Shown: piece after piece, positions 44,428 through 53,202 of the stretch | How the letters are laid out: each line of letters opens with the position of its first letter | Position numbering within the stretch: position 1 is the stretch's first letter | Assembly: GCA_000814665.1 (NCBI GenBank) | Contig: JWIH01000016.1 | Coordinates: 124,001 to 188,000, forward strand | From: Pseudoalteromonas flavipulchra NCIMB 2033 = ATCC BAA-314 | Lineage (GTDB): Bacteria; Pseudomonadota; Gammaproteobacteria; Enterobacterales; Alteromonadaceae | DNA: 64,000 bases | Direction of reading: 5' to 3' | Translations under genes and position numbers: made by a program | The notes under the pieces: model-generated | Told to the model about the DNA's origin: nothing | Databases searched by the model: none | The model's input: only the letters and a program-made list of their open reading frames with translations

Positions 44428-46059
44428 CTAACCTAATGCGTCGCGAACTTTGGGCATGATCCTGCGACTAACAGGGACTTCGTCACCTGTCGATAAATGT
44501 AAAATGCCAGTTCCTGATGCGCTTCTGGATAAGGAGGTTATGAACTGAGTATTCACTATATACGAGCGATGAACCCGTAAAAAAGTGGCAGGAAGTGTAC
44601 TTTCGAGTTCAGACAAGCTGTTGTGGTGCAATACACTTCCCCTATTATTTATAACCAGCTCAACATAATCTCTTGCCCCCTTACAAAAACAGATTTCTTC
44701 GCAAGATATAAAGTCTGTTTTTCCAGCATGGCTGATTTTTATTTTAGATGGTTGCTCCCGTTCTTTCTGTTCGTCCAATATGCGCTGTAGTCGATCTGCC
44801 CGATCTTGCTCAAACCGCTTTTTTTCCTGTTCTTTCTTATAATCGATAGCATGTTGAGCAAAAAAGAAGACGAAAAGCAAAGCAATGCAATAGTAGTAGT
44901 AAATATCTAAAAACTGGTTTGGGCTACTAGCAGTCAATAAAACAAATGCAAACAGTGCAATGCTATGTGGCAGCGCGTTGCGGGCTTTCTTTATCGCAGC
45001 ATATCCGGTAATTAGTGTCCCTATCCCCATAGGGAGCAGTACTGATGCAAGCGTTTTTGATTCCATATGATCCAATAACAAGACAAATATGAGGGTCGCT
45101 AAACAACCAACGGTTAAGGCTGTTTTTCCCCTTTTTGTTAAAAAGCGTTTACATACATAACTCAATAAAAAGAATGAAACTATTAAGCTTGAGCAAAGAA
45201 TAGTTAGCATCCTGATCCCATTGTATGGGTAACTGTAATCAAACAATCCGCGTGATACTTCAGCAATTAATTGGATAACTGCGAAAAGCGATGCAATAGG
45301 GATGAATAGATTTTGCTTGGTGTTATTACTTTGCAAGGCTAATACTGTTGAGTAGATAAAACCGATAATTAAAATACCAAGCGGGATAAACACGGGTAGG
45401 TAGTGGTTTGTAAGATAGTCCTTGGGTGTTTGATAATCGGTGATAAGCAACCTTTGTATAGGCGGATCAATCTGCAATAGCCTGTTATGTGAAGATAGTT
45501 CGATGACTAAAGTATTATGTTGTTTTATCAGGAGGCTGTCGGGTAAATAGAAGCTTTTATCTATGCGGCCGGCAACTTCATTTTTTGCTTCCTCAGCTGG
45601 CGAGCCATTGCGGCCGATCTTTACTCCATTAAGATAAACCGTCGTAGATGCTTCGGCTGACAAAACCAGTCCAAGAGGGCGCTCCCTAGGTTGCCCTGCG
45701 TTTGCCACATCGAAATGAACTTGTATCCAAACTAATGATTGCTTTGGGTTGACCTGATTGATTGACGCTGGTCTACAGTTTTCGACTTTTGTCAGTGTTC
45801 CCTGTGTATTTTTAGATACATCCTGACAGATAGATACTGATGAGATATGAACGGGAGAGGTTGAGGTGGCGTTTACCATTATTGAATAAAAGAGACTTAT
45901 CACCATACAAAAACGTAAAACGTGGCTAGCACAAATTGAAGCATGTCTGGAAAAAAGACAGGTGACACCCTGAAAAAACCCTACCGTTAGCATAAAAAAA
46001 CCGACCGTTAGCATAAAAAAGCGAGCAAAAAGGAATATCGTAGATATATTCAAACGCAC
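44428..46059 (-). CDS. Membrane LytTR regulator with exported sensor domain
   Basis: 543 residues as drawn. Order: an N-terminal hydrophobic region, an extracytoplasmic beta-rich domain (about 65-205, ligand-binding type with VHISSVSICQDV and NTLVIELSSHNRL), seven or so hydrophobic helices (210-395), a coiled-coil linker, and a LytTR domain (about 440-540, VHRSYIVNTQFI). It looks like a 7TM-sensor/LytTR regulator. The start is uncertain: the first 45 residues contain FMLTVGF twice, encoded by a short direct repeat, and a later Met (Met52 or Met61) before a signal-like segment is as good. Divergent from the serine hydrolase gene and probably regulates it. Confidence 0.8.
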   Translation of the reverse strand: MRLNISTIFLFARFFMLTVGFFMLTVGFFQGVTCLFSRHASICASHVLRFCMVISLFYSIMVNATSTSPVHISSVSICQDVSKNTQGTLTKVENCRPASINQVNPKQSLVWIQVHFDVANAGQPRERPLGLVLSAEASTTVYLNGVKIGRNGSPAEEAKNEVAGRIDKSFYLPDSLLIKQHNTLVIELSSHNRLLQIDPPIQRLLITDYQTPKDYLTNHYLPVFIPLGILIIGFIYSTVLALQSNNTKQNLFIPIASLFAVIQLIAEVSRGLFDYSYPYNGIRMLTILCSSLIVSFFLLSYVCKRFLTKRGKTALTVGCLATLIFVLLLDHMESKTLASVLLPMGIGTLITGYAAIKKARNALPHSIALFAFVLLTASSPNQFLDIYYYYCIALLFVFFFAQHAIDYKKEQEKKRFEQDRADRLQRILDEQKEREQPSKIKISHAGKTDFISCEEICFCKGARDYVELVINNRGSVLHHNSLSELESTLPATFLRVHRSYIVNTQFITSLSRSASGTGILHLSTGDEVPVSRRIMPKVRDALG

Positions 46060-46134
46060 ATTCTATATAACTTTCAGACACATGACAGCACAACCACTGC
46101 GGTCTGCACATTTATTAAGAGGAAAAGCAGTTTT

Positions 46135-47835
46135 ATGAAGCTTTTAAGGTGTTTATATTTATTGTTTGCTTTGTTTTCAGTTGCGGCATTAGCAAAGCAA
46201 CCTGTTAATTTTGCGAACGTGGACTTCGAAGCATTACTCAAGCAGCACAATCTGCCCGGGCTAAGTGTTGCGGTAGTGGAGAATTACGAAGTGGCATTTA
46301 TTGGCTCGTATGGGAAAAAGGAATATGGTGCTGAAGCATACATAAATCAGCATACCGCTTTTGGCGCAGCTTCTATTTCTAAAGTGATAACTGCCATTAT
46401 TGCAACTCAATTATCGGAACAAAACAGACTGAATTTAGATGTGCCTGTAAACAATTACCTGCGGAGGTGGAAACTCCCTGAAAACAAATATACAACCGAA
46501 CAACCCGTTACGTTACGCCACTTGCTCAGTCATAGCGGTGGGGTGAATCAAAGCGGATATTCTGCTTATTTTACGGGAGATGATATACCTACTCTGGTTG
46601 AAAGTTTAAACGGTAAAAAATTAAAGAAACCTGCGGACCCTATTACTGTTCAATCCTCACCTGGAAGCCGCTTTAGTTATAGCGGAGGTGGTTTTGTTAT
46701 TGCGCAGATGGTTATTGAGGATGTGGTAGGGCAACCCATAGCTCAGATAGCTCAGAATATGCTTTTTAAGCCAATTGGAATGACCAATAGCACCTTGCAG
46801 CAATACGGTAGTCCAAATTTCCCAAAGAATGTAGCTAAAGCGCACAATTTTGACGGTACACTTGCCGGTGGGACAGGGCTTCCTATCTATCCGCAAGTGG
46901 CTGCCGCGGGGATGTGGACGACTCCGACAGATATGGCAAAACTGATAATTGATTTTCAACGTGCTTTACGGCACCAGTCTGGAACAGTAATTTCATCAAA
47001 AGTTGCAAGAGAAACAACTAAAATTCAGACACTAAAAAAGGCAGGTGGATGGGGATTAGGTTGGATGAGGTATATGGCTGACGGAAACCTAGAGTGGTTT
47101 TCTCATTCAGGCTACGGAACGGGGTTTGGCGGACAAGTGATGGCGACGATGGAGGGAGGGAAAGCAATTATCATTTTTGGCAACGGAGCACACAAAAGCC
47201 GCGTCCCTGTTATTGAATCCGTAATTAGCTCCATAATTAGTGAACGCAACTGGGGACGAGAAATCAATGGCACTAAAATTGTGTCAAATAAATCTCAGCA
47301 TTCGGATATGGTGGGGCATTATTACAATATCAATAGAGGCTTTTTTTCGCCGTTTAATGAAACAGTTACCGTCTTTGTAAAAAATGGAAGGTTACTTTTA
47401 GATAACTCATTTGGCACCAGAATGCCATACGAACTCTTACCAACAGAGAATGGCCGTTATCGAATAGATCAGTTTGTTAGTGCCGAGATTGGCTTGTACA
47501 AAGGTAATATTGCATTTTTTCACAAAGGTGCTGACCAACCTGCAACTGCGCTCACACGCATTACCAAGGACATCCAACCTCCTTTTGTGCATGCTAGGAA
47601 CAGTGGATATAAAATAGGCTTAAATGCGTATAAAAGCTGGGTCGCAGCATACCCAAATACGCTATTAACGCGAATAACGACATTTGAAAGACTTGCTACT
47701 CATGCTCGAAACGAAGGGCGAAAACAAGAAGCGATAACGTTTTATCAGTTAGGCTTACACTTCCACCCTGATAACGAGACTTTCCAAGCAGGGTTGAGCG
47801 AACTGAAAGTGAAAAAACAGCAAACAATGAAATGA
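46135..47835 (+). CDS. Exported serine hydrolase, class C beta-lactamase/esterase-like
   Basis: 566 residues. Signal peptide (to about residue 22, ending VAALAK). The beta-lactamase-like domain (about 28-365) has S-x-x-K in GAASISKVITAI, a Y-S-G motif in FSYSGGGF and HSGYGTG in place of KTG. The C-terminal 200 residues include a domain common in these proteins and a TPR-like helix pair (ATHARNEGRKQEAITFYQLG). It should be periplasmic or secreted, acting on an ester, amide or D-amino peptide; a resistance function cannot be claimed. It is divergent from a LytTR regulator (75 nt gap), and a tandem repeat begins just after its stop. Confidence 0.85.
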   Translation: MKLLRCLYLLFALFSVAALAKQPVNFANVDFEALLKQHNLPGLSVAVVENYEVAFIGSYGKKEYGAEAYINQHTAFGAASISKVITAIIATQLSEQNRLNLDVPVNNYLRRWKLPENKYTTEQPVTLRHLLSHSGGVNQSGYSAYFTGDDIPTLVESLNGKKLKKPADPITVQSSPGSRFSYSGGGFVIAQMVIEDVVGQPIAQIAQNMLFKPIGMTNSTLQQYGSPNFPKNVAKAHNFDGTLAGGTGLPIYPQVAAAGMWTTPTDMAKLIIDFQRALRHQSGTVISSKVARETTKIQTLKKAGGWGLGWMRYMADGNLEWFSHSGYGTGFGGQVMATMEGGKAIIIFGNGAHKSRVPVIESVISSIISERNWGREINGTKIVSNKSQHSDMVGHYYNINRGFFSPFNETVTVFVKNGRLLLDNSFGTRMPYELLPTENGRYRIDQFVSAEIGLYKGNIAFFHKGADQPATALTRITKDIQPPFVHARNSGYKIGLNAYKSWVAAYPNTLLTRITTFERLATHARNEGRKQEAITFYQLGLHFHPDNETFQAGLSELKVKKQQTMK

Positions 47836-47839
47836 CACT

Positions 47840-47974
47840 GAAGTGAAACAACACCGAAAGTGAAACAACACCGAAAGTGAAACAACACCGAAAGTGAAAC
47901 AACACCGAAAGTGAAACAACACCGAAAGTGAAACAACACCGAAAGTGAAACAACACCGAAAGTGAAACAACACC
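47840..47974. repeat. 17-bp tandem repeat, 8 units
   Basis: The unit GAAAGTGAAACAACACC occurs seven times without change (47856-47974), after one 16-nt variant (47840-47855). It starts 4 nt after the serine hydrolase stop. There are no spacers, so this is not a CRISPR array. It is a likely variable-number repeat. Confidence 0.95.
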
Positions 47975-48343
47975 GACACCCACTAGTATTTGCTTACCAT
48001 GGTTATGACAGTTTCGACTTAGCATTGTACTAAATTGTTCATTATTCGTATCAAAAGCGCTTCTAAAATAAGGTAGCTGTTGGTGTTTACGTATTTCTCG
48101 ACACTAAAACTAGTGTATCGCGCACGGCAACGGGGAATACTGCGCCCTAGGCTATTAATGCGGTAATGCTGTCTGCTTATGCTTGTTCAAATTGAATCTT
48201 AAACTAACTACGCAGCGTGTTAAAAAATATTTAAACTTGTTTTGTTTTATTTAAATTTGTTATGTGTTAGGTTTGCAATGCCTTAAATTTCAAGGGCTTT
48301 TCTAATAAATGAACTTAATAAATGTATAAAGGAATAATATACA
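47975..48343. other. Intergenic region without a gene
   Basis: 369 nt, AT-rich near the end, with no open frame of note or strong hairpin. It presumably contains the promoter of the next gene; no confident -35/-10 pair was chosen. Confidence 0.4.
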
Positions 48344-48730
48344 ATGAAAGTATTGAACAAAGTTTTTGGTGCAACCGTTTTAGCGCTAGGTGTATCTGCA
48401 GGGTCGGCTTCTGCTGCTGAAGTAAAAATCACAGAAGTAGATTATGGTAGCGTGGTCATCCAAACTGCTGATGTTGTGTTAAACCACAGCCAAGCAGGCA
48501 CTTTCTCTATGAATGTGAGCGAAAACCATTTAACTGTAAATGCTCAAGACTCTAATGGACGTAAGTTCCGCTGCGTAATGAATGGCACTTCAAGCTACAG
48601 CGATCCTGCTATTCTTGAAAGAGTAACGAACATCGCAGCGACTATCTCAGAAGGTGATAGAGTACAAATTGAGGTGCAAAAAAATGTATTACCTCAAGTT
48701 TGTCATGTTAAAAAAATGCTAAGCTTCTAA
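48344..48730 (+). CDS. Small exported protein, unknown family
   Basis: 128 residues. A clear signal peptide (MKVLNKVFGATVLALG..GSASA, cleavage before AEVKIT) leaves a mature chain of about 104 residues with two cysteines (FRCVMN and QVCHVK) that may form a disulfide. The chain is beta-rich and polar. Probably periplasmic or secreted. AAGGAATA lies before the ATG. It is followed by a bidirectional terminator and a convergent gene. No family is recognised. Confidence 0.7.
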   Translation: MKVLNKVFGATVLALGVSAGSASAAEVKITEVDYGSVVIQTADVVLNHSQAGTFSMNVSENHLTVNAQDSNGRKFRCVMNGTSSYSDPAILERVTNIAATISEGDRVQIEVQKNVLPQVCHVKKMLSF

Positions 48731-48743
48731 GCTTTGCTATTTC

Positions 48744-48773
48744 GCAATGGAAAGTGTGTACACCTTCCATTGC
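48744..48773. terminator. Bidirectional terminator
   Basis: GCAATGGAA.. and ..TTCCATTGC with GTGT/ACAC inside: a long stem followed by TTT on the plus strand and an AT-rich tail on the other. It lies between convergent genes. Confidence 0.75.
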
Positions 48774-48801
48774 TTTAAGCACTTCTATTTAGCTAGCTTG
48801 A

Positions 48802-49692
48802 CTACGCAGTGATAAAAGCTTGGGCAAGATCATGGTGACCACCTCTTTCTAAGCAATCGATAACTTGTTGTTCTACTTGAGTAACTAAGTTGCTGCGCTT
48901 TAGTTCGATAAAGGCATCGGTAAAACTGTCGTTATATTCTTCCCAACCGCCACAATATGCATTGGCTTCACCGAAAATGGACTTAAATTGATAGGTGATA
49001 AGAAAATACTCCCCCGATTCTTGCCATTCTGTTGTGGATTCGATTACTTGACGACCATTCGCTTTCTTCACAAACAAGCGAAACAGTTCAGGTTTGAGAA
49101 AGTAGCCGTAGTGGCAGGTATCTAAACACGCAGTGTAGTCGTTTTCGGTTAGCTGACTTAAATCGAGCTCTGGGTCTTTAAGTAACTTTTCTAAACAATT
49201 CGCGCCATATTCACACTTATCAAGGCGACAAACAATTTCGCACATCAGCGCAAAGTAGTCTGTGACAGACATTTTGCCTGCTTTGCGTAGTTCCATAAAA
49301 GAGGGGGCTACGGTGCGCTCAAAAAACTCAATGTCGAACTCTGAGCGATTCGCCGTCATTTCCATCAAAAAGTAGTCGGCGAATGGAAAATCAATGCCAA
49401 GTTCTAGGCAATGACGACAGGCCGTTTCGATATCGTCTGGGTGGTGATGATCAACTAATTCTCCCATACAAATATCGAGCTCTATCGTACTCAACTCATC
49501 ACCCATCAAGTCGGCATACTGGATAATTTGTGCTTTCGTGAGTGCTGCGGTGACATCCAAATAACTTTCAAACAGGGTTTCCGATAAGGTTTCTACCTTT
49601 GCCTTATCTTGTTGAGATAAAGCTTGTTTTAAGGCGTCGAGGCGAGTTGGAGTATCCTCGTTGTACCAACCTCCAAAATAGAATTGCGTCAT
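48802..49692 (-). CDS. Hypothetical cytoplasmic protein
   Basis: 296 residues, mostly helical and acidic, unrecognised. It contains nine or so cysteines, several in short spacings (CRHCLELG, CEIVCRLDKCEYGANC, CLDTCHYG), which could be structural or metal-binding. N-terminus MTQFYFGGWYNEDTPTRLDAL. AAGGAAAA precedes the ATG. It is convergent with the small exported protein and divergent from the RtcB2 leader (410 nt apart). The context is an RNA-repair locus, but nothing in the sequence links it to RNA. Confidence 0.6.
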   Translation of the reverse strand: MTQFYFGGWYNEDTPTRLDALKQALSQQDKAKVETLSETLFESYLDVTAALTKAQIIQYADLMGDELSTIELDICMGELVDHHHPDDIETACRHCLELGIDFPFADYFLMEMTANRSEFDIEFFERTVAPSFMELRKAGKMSVTDYFALMCEIVCRLDKCEYGANCLEKLLKDPELDLSQLTENDYTACLDTCHYGYFLKPELFRLFVKKANGRQVIESTTEWQESGEYFLITYQFKSIFGEANAYCGGWEEYNDSFTDAFIELKRSNLVTQVEQQVIDCLERGGHHDLAQAFITA

Positions 49693-49904
49693 ATTTGTTT
49701 TCCTTAATCGATAATAGTCGCAGGAGTGAGTGATTAAGCGCTTGTTGCTGAATATCTAGCTGCTATCCTTGCCTTGTTTAGGTTAATATCACAAGTTGCA
49801 ATTCTATCATTCAGCGCACAGGCAATCCAAGGTTGCATTACGTTCCCAAACTGTTTACACTTGCCGCGATTCTAACCATTCATTCACTGTAGAGGAGAAA
49901 AAAC

Positions 49905-49946
49905 ATGACACAAACAACTTTATCCTTTGCAGGTCTTTCTCTGTAA
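49905..49946 (+). CDS. Possible 13-residue leader peptide before the RtcB2 operon
   Basis: An ATG preceded by AGAGGAG at the proper distance opens MTQTTLSFAGLSL and stops. The 3' part of this frame is the left strand (49929-49936) of a long-range stem, so translation would disrupt the predicted leader RNA fold. This makes a leader peptide with attenuation-like control possible; it could also be chance. Confidence 0.35.
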   Translation: MTQTTLSFAGLSL

Positions 49947-50057
49947 TTCGCGAGCGCGAATAAATATTTCCTAGCTTGCGAAAGCTGTATTTAGCGATTT
50001 TATGTTGCCTATGTAACCTAACATTTGATTGCTATAACTAAGCCATTCTAGACCTGC
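49929..50057 (+). ncRNA. Predicted structured leader RNA of the rtcB2-prfH operon
   Basis: GCAGGTCT (49929-49936) pairs with AGACCTGC (50050-50057), closing about 130 nt. Inside are three hairpins: ATTCGC-GAGC-GCGAAT (49946-49961), AGCTT-GCGA-AAGCT (49973-49986, a GNRA tetraloop, extended by AAATA/TATTT), and GTTGC-CTAT-GTAAC (50004-50017). It ends 45 nt before the RtcB2 start. Folding was done by eye. Whether it is a riboregulator or a processed RNA is unknown. Confidence 0.5.
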
Positions 50058-50102
50058 CAATACACAATTATTTTTAAACCTCATTGAAAGGTATTGGTAA
50101 CT

Positions 50103-51275
50103 ATGGGCAGATCCGTCCAACAAATTTCTGATCGCGTGTGTCTATTTGCATCTCAAGACACTTGGATTGAAGGCGCTGCGATCCAACAACTTACAAAAAC
50201 CGCTGAACTAGCCAGTATGCATCGTGTTGCAGGTATGCCTGACTTGCACCCGGGACGTGGTTATCCGATCGGCGCGGCATTTTTTAGCCTAGATAGGCTG
50301 TATCCCGCGTTAGTCGGAAACGATATTGGCTGTGGTATGGCGCTGTGGCAGACCACTACAAAGGTTGCCAAAGTTAATGTCGATAAGTTTGCTAAACGGC
50401 TAGAAGATATCGAGCAACCGCTCGATGCCAGTTGGCAAGAGACGATTCAAGCTGAAATGACACACCGGGATATTTCAGCTGGATTATTTGAAAGTGCACT
50501 GGGTACGATTGGCGGCGGTAATCATTTCGCCGAGTTTCAAGCGGTGGAACGTGTTTACAATGAAGCCGCGTTTACTGCGCTTGGCCTTGATAAAAAGTAT
50601 TTACAGCTGCTGGTTCACTCAGGCTCGCGTGGGCTTGGGCAAGCCATTTTAGTCGACCATGTTGCGCGTTTTAATCATGATGGTTTGGTGGCTGAAGCGG
50701 CTCAAGGTAGTGAAAGTTCACGCTATTTGGCACGCCATGATGAAGCGGTGCGCTGGGCTGAGTTAAACCGCTTTTTGATTGCAAAAAGATTTTTCGCAGC
50801 CATTCGTAGCGATGGTGAATGTACTCTAGATGTTAATCACAACCTCGTGTGCCCAAAAGTTATTGATGGCCGCGCTGGTTGGCTGCACCGTAAAGGTGCG
50901 ACCCCAAGTGACAAAGGTGCTGTCGTGATCCCCGGCTCACGAGGTGACTATAGCTATGTGGTTCAGCCTTTAAACAATGCGCCTGCGTTAACGGCCAGTT
51001 TATATTCTTTGGCTCATGGTGCTGGTCGAAAGTGGAAGCGAGGTGACTGCCAAAGCCGCTTGAGTCACAAATATAAACGCGAAGATCTTTATCGCACAGC
51101 ATTGGGGAGTCGTGTGATCTGTGGCAATAAGGAGTTGCTTTACGATGAAGCGCCGCAGGCTTATAAAAAGTGTGAAACCATTGTCAGTGATTTGGTTGAC
51201 GCTGGATTGATAGAAGTGATCGCCATATTGCGTCCGGTACTGACATTTAAAACCAACGGGAACTGTTCATCATGA
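50103..51275 (+). CDS. rtcB2: RtcB2-type RNA ligase (PrfH-associated)
   Basis: About 390 residues. RtcB family: [22 protein letters not shown] with the Mn-binding Cys77, [10 protein letters not shown], and LAHGAGRKW with the histidine that carries GMP. It seals 2',3'-cyclic-phosphate or 3'-phosphate to 5'-OH RNA ends. Compared with the canonical RtcB at 54249-55475 it is a distinct paralogue, the one that normally pairs with PrfH and is reported to rejoin 16S rRNA cut in the decoding centre. ATG 50103 is chosen because the family begins MG-xS/H; TTG 50094 is an alternative. The stop overlaps prfH by 4 nt. Confidence 0.88.
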   Translation: MGRSVQQISDRVCLFASQDTWIEGAAIQQLTKTAELASMHRVAGMPDLHPGRGYPIGAAFFSLDRLYPALVGNDIGCGMALWQTTTKVAKVNVDKFAKRLEDIEQPLDASWQETIQAEMTHRDISAGLFESALGTIGGGNHFAEFQAVERVYNEAAFTALGLDKKYLQLLVHSGSRGLGQAILVDHVARFNHDGLVAEAAQGSESSRYLARHDEAVRWAELNRFLIAKRFFAAIRSDGECTLDVNHNLVCPKVIDGRAGWLHRKGATPSDKGAVVIPGSRGDYSYVVQPLNNAPALTASLYSLAHGAGRKWKRGDCQSRLSHKYKREDLYRTALGSRVICGNKELLYDEAPQAYKKCETIVSDLVDAGLIEVIAILRPVLTFKTNGNCSS

Positions 51276-51916
51276 TCTTGTTGCAACTTTCAGCCGGTCA
51301 AGGCCCAGCAGAGTGCGGGAAAGCTGTTGCATTGGCGCTCAACTTAGTCGATAAACAAGCCAAGGCAATAGGCGCAGAATGTACCGTATTAGCGCAAGAA
51401 ATGCATGCACACAAAGGCTGCATGAAATCCGTATTGCTACAGCTTTCGAGGGACGCAAAAGCGCTTGCCGAGTATTGGCATGGCCCGCAGTTGTGGGTGT
51501 GCCAGAGCCCATTTCGTGCCAAACATAAACGGAAAAATTGGTTCTTTAGCGGCAGCATGGCCGAGATAGATGAAATCGCAATGGCATCCGATATTCGCTA
51601 TCAAACTTGTCGCGCGTCAGGAGCTGGTGGGCAGCATGTTAATACCACAGACTCAGCGGTACGAGCGACGCATATAGCATCAGGATTGAGTGTGCGAGTG
51701 GAGAGTGAACGTAGTCAGCACGCCAACAAGCGCGTTGCAAAGGCGTTATTGCTACAGAAATTGGCCGCGCAGGGAGATGCTGAGGAAATGGCTCGTGATA
51801 AAGCAAGGTGGCAGCAGCATCAGGCGCTACAACGCGGTAATCCTAAAAATACTTTTAAAGGAAACCAGTTCAGCCCAACGGTGCCATTTAATAAAGGCAC
51901 TTCGCATGACAACTAA
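51272..51916 (+). CDS. prfH: Peptide chain release factor homologue PrfH
   Basis: 214 residues. It has the GGQ motif (GAGGQHVN, Gln121) of class I release factors but lacks the N-terminal and codon-reading domains of RF1/RF2, as PrfH does. The family hydrolyses peptidyl-tRNA on ribosomes damaged at the decoding centre, clearing them before RtcB2 repair. ATGA overlap with rtcB2 implies translational coupling, and its own end overlaps the phosphatase-like gene by 11 nt. Positively charged tail near the C-terminus fits ribosome binding. Confidence 0.92.
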   Translation: MILLQLSAGQGPAECGKAVALALNLVDKQAKAIGAECTVLAQEMHAHKGCMKSVLLQLSRDAKALAEYWHGPQLWVCQSPFRAKHKRKNWFFSGSMAEIDEIAMASDIRYQTCRASGAGGQHVNTTDSAVRATHIASGLSVRVESERSQHANKRVAKALLLQKLAAQGDAEEMARDKARWQQHQALQRGNPKNTFKGNQFSPTVPFNKGTSHDN

Positions 51917-52235
51917 TGTGTTATTCATCTGTAGTCGCAACCAGTGGCGCAGTCCAACCGCTGAGCGTATCTGGAAAAATCATCCGGGTATTAGCGTGAG
52001 ATCGGCAGGCACAAGCCCAAGAGCACGTCGCAGCGTAAATGCGAGTGATATTGAGTGGGCCGATACTATTTTAGTCATGGAAGAAAAACATAAATCGCGG
52101 CTGCGTGCACTATACGCCAATCTATTGCGCTATAAAAATGTTCAAGTGTTGGATATTCCTGACGAATATCAATTTATGGATGACGAGCTAGTGACGCTAC
52201 TACAAGACAGCGTCGCGAGTATTTTAGTGATTTAG
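51906..52235 (+). CDS. Low-molecular-weight protein tyrosine phosphatase-like protein
   Basis: 109 residues, shorter than the usual 150. The P-loop [14 protein letters not shown] keeps Cys-x5-Arg-Ser, where the family usually has CxGNxCRS; here the GN is RN and the second Cys is Trp. A '[13 protein letters not shown]'-type segment ([12 protein letters not shown]) follows. The acid loop D is DIPDEY near the C-terminus. The gene overlaps prfH, so it belongs to the rtcB2-prfH operon. Whether it removes phosphate from protein, RNA ends or small molecules is unknown. Confidence 0.75.
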   Translation: MTTNVLFICSRNQWRSPTAERIWKNHPGISVRSAGTSPRARRSVNASDIEWADTILVMEEKHKSRLRALYANLLRYKNVQVLDIPDEYQFMDDELVTLLQDSVASILVI

Positions 52236-52395
52236 CTCTGCCCATTTCGGGTGTTAATAAGATTGTAAGGAAGAGGATAGAGCAATGTAATTCCATCGGG
52301 AACAAGCAATTGAGAACACAATAAGTCGTTTTGTCGCGATTAAAAGGCTGGCAGCGTGGGTAAAGCTTGAACCCCATGCCTGACAGCCTGAGCAG

Positions 52396-53202
52396 CTATG
52401 AGCTAATGGTGCTTTTAAATAGTGCATTAAGCTCGCGGTAATTGGCTTTCATCTGTTTTTCTTTGGCTCGGTAATCCGCAAGGCGGTTGAGTTCAGACTC
52501 GATAAATTGGTTTATTACAGGCACAGTTGGAATGACTTGTTTCTCTAAGCTTACTTTTTTCTGTTCAAGTAGGTCAGCAATTGCATCATTTAGCGCCGTA
52601 TTATCTGCAATTAGTTGGCGTAATGTCTCAAATTCTATAGGTGCTGGTGTGGCATATTTTTCTAGCCACATAATGGCTAACAAAGGCCTAAGAACATAAA
52701 AGTACTTTTTTAGCGGTACGGTTTCTCTCTTTAAGTATTCGCGATAGTTACCTTGCGCCATATGTAAATAGTGATAAATACCGCTATTTGGAGACATAAT
52801 TTGAGGCATTAACTGTTTTGCTTTTGCCGAGAATACGCCATCATCAACATAAACGATAGGTGATTGTAACCACTCAATAAAAGCAGGGTTTGACTTTCTA
52901 AAAAGCTTTAATGCCTTTCTTACATCCCAGCCATTAATATCAATCTCATCAACAATAGGGTATTCAATGACATCACGTTTTTCTTCGACATCAAGGGTGA
53001 GATACCACTCTTTTGTATGCGCATAAATAAACCGCACGTCGTAATCACTATTTGGGCTGGCAAAACCCCAGGCGCGGCTGCCTGATTCAACGGCATACAA
53101 TACCTTTACACCATGCTCTTGTTCTGCGGCACGGATCCGTTTAAGTATTTCTGCTTTGATATCGGCTGCTATTGGTTCTAGCTCACTGTTATTTGTCATC
53201 AT
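52396..53202 (-). CDS. RlaP-type nucleotidyltransferase (RNA-ligase-associated)
   Basis: 268 residues. Pol-beta fold signature GSRAWGFASPNSDYD (GS followed by the D-x-D pair) near residues 40-55, with EYPIVDEIDINGWDV as the next strand; matches the RlaP (PF10127, formerly YcgL-type) family that recurs beside RNA ligases. It may add nucleotides to or modify RNA ends during repair. It is the last gene of the slipin-rtcB-rtcA-rlaP operon, overlapping the rtcA stop as TAATG. Two adjacent ATGs at 53202 and 53199 are possible. Confidence 0.8.
   Translation of the reverse strand: MMTNNSELEPIAADIKAEILKRIRAAEQEHGVKVLYAVESGSRAWGFASPNSDYDVRFIYAHTKEWYLTLDVEEKRDVIEYPIVDEIDINGWDVRKALKLFRKSNPAFIEWLQSPIVYVDDGVFSAKAKQLMPQIMSPNSGIYHYLHMAQGNYREYLKRETVPLKKYFYVLRPLLAIMWLEKYATPAPIEFETLRQLIADNTALNDAIADLLEQKKVSLEKQVIPTVPVINQFIESELNRLADYRAKEKQMKANYRELNALFKSTISS

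Noticed and set aside
47840..47974. CRISPR array
   Set aside because: Units are contiguous with no spacers.
47696..48025. Minus-strand frames with repeated FHFRCCFTFGVVSLSVL
   Set aside because: They are translations of the 17-bp tandem repeat; no ribosome site or domain.
49821..49836. Sigma-54 promoter before the rtcB2 leader
   Set aside because: GGCA and TTGCAT boxes exist, but the spacing between GG and GC is 12 nt, not 10.
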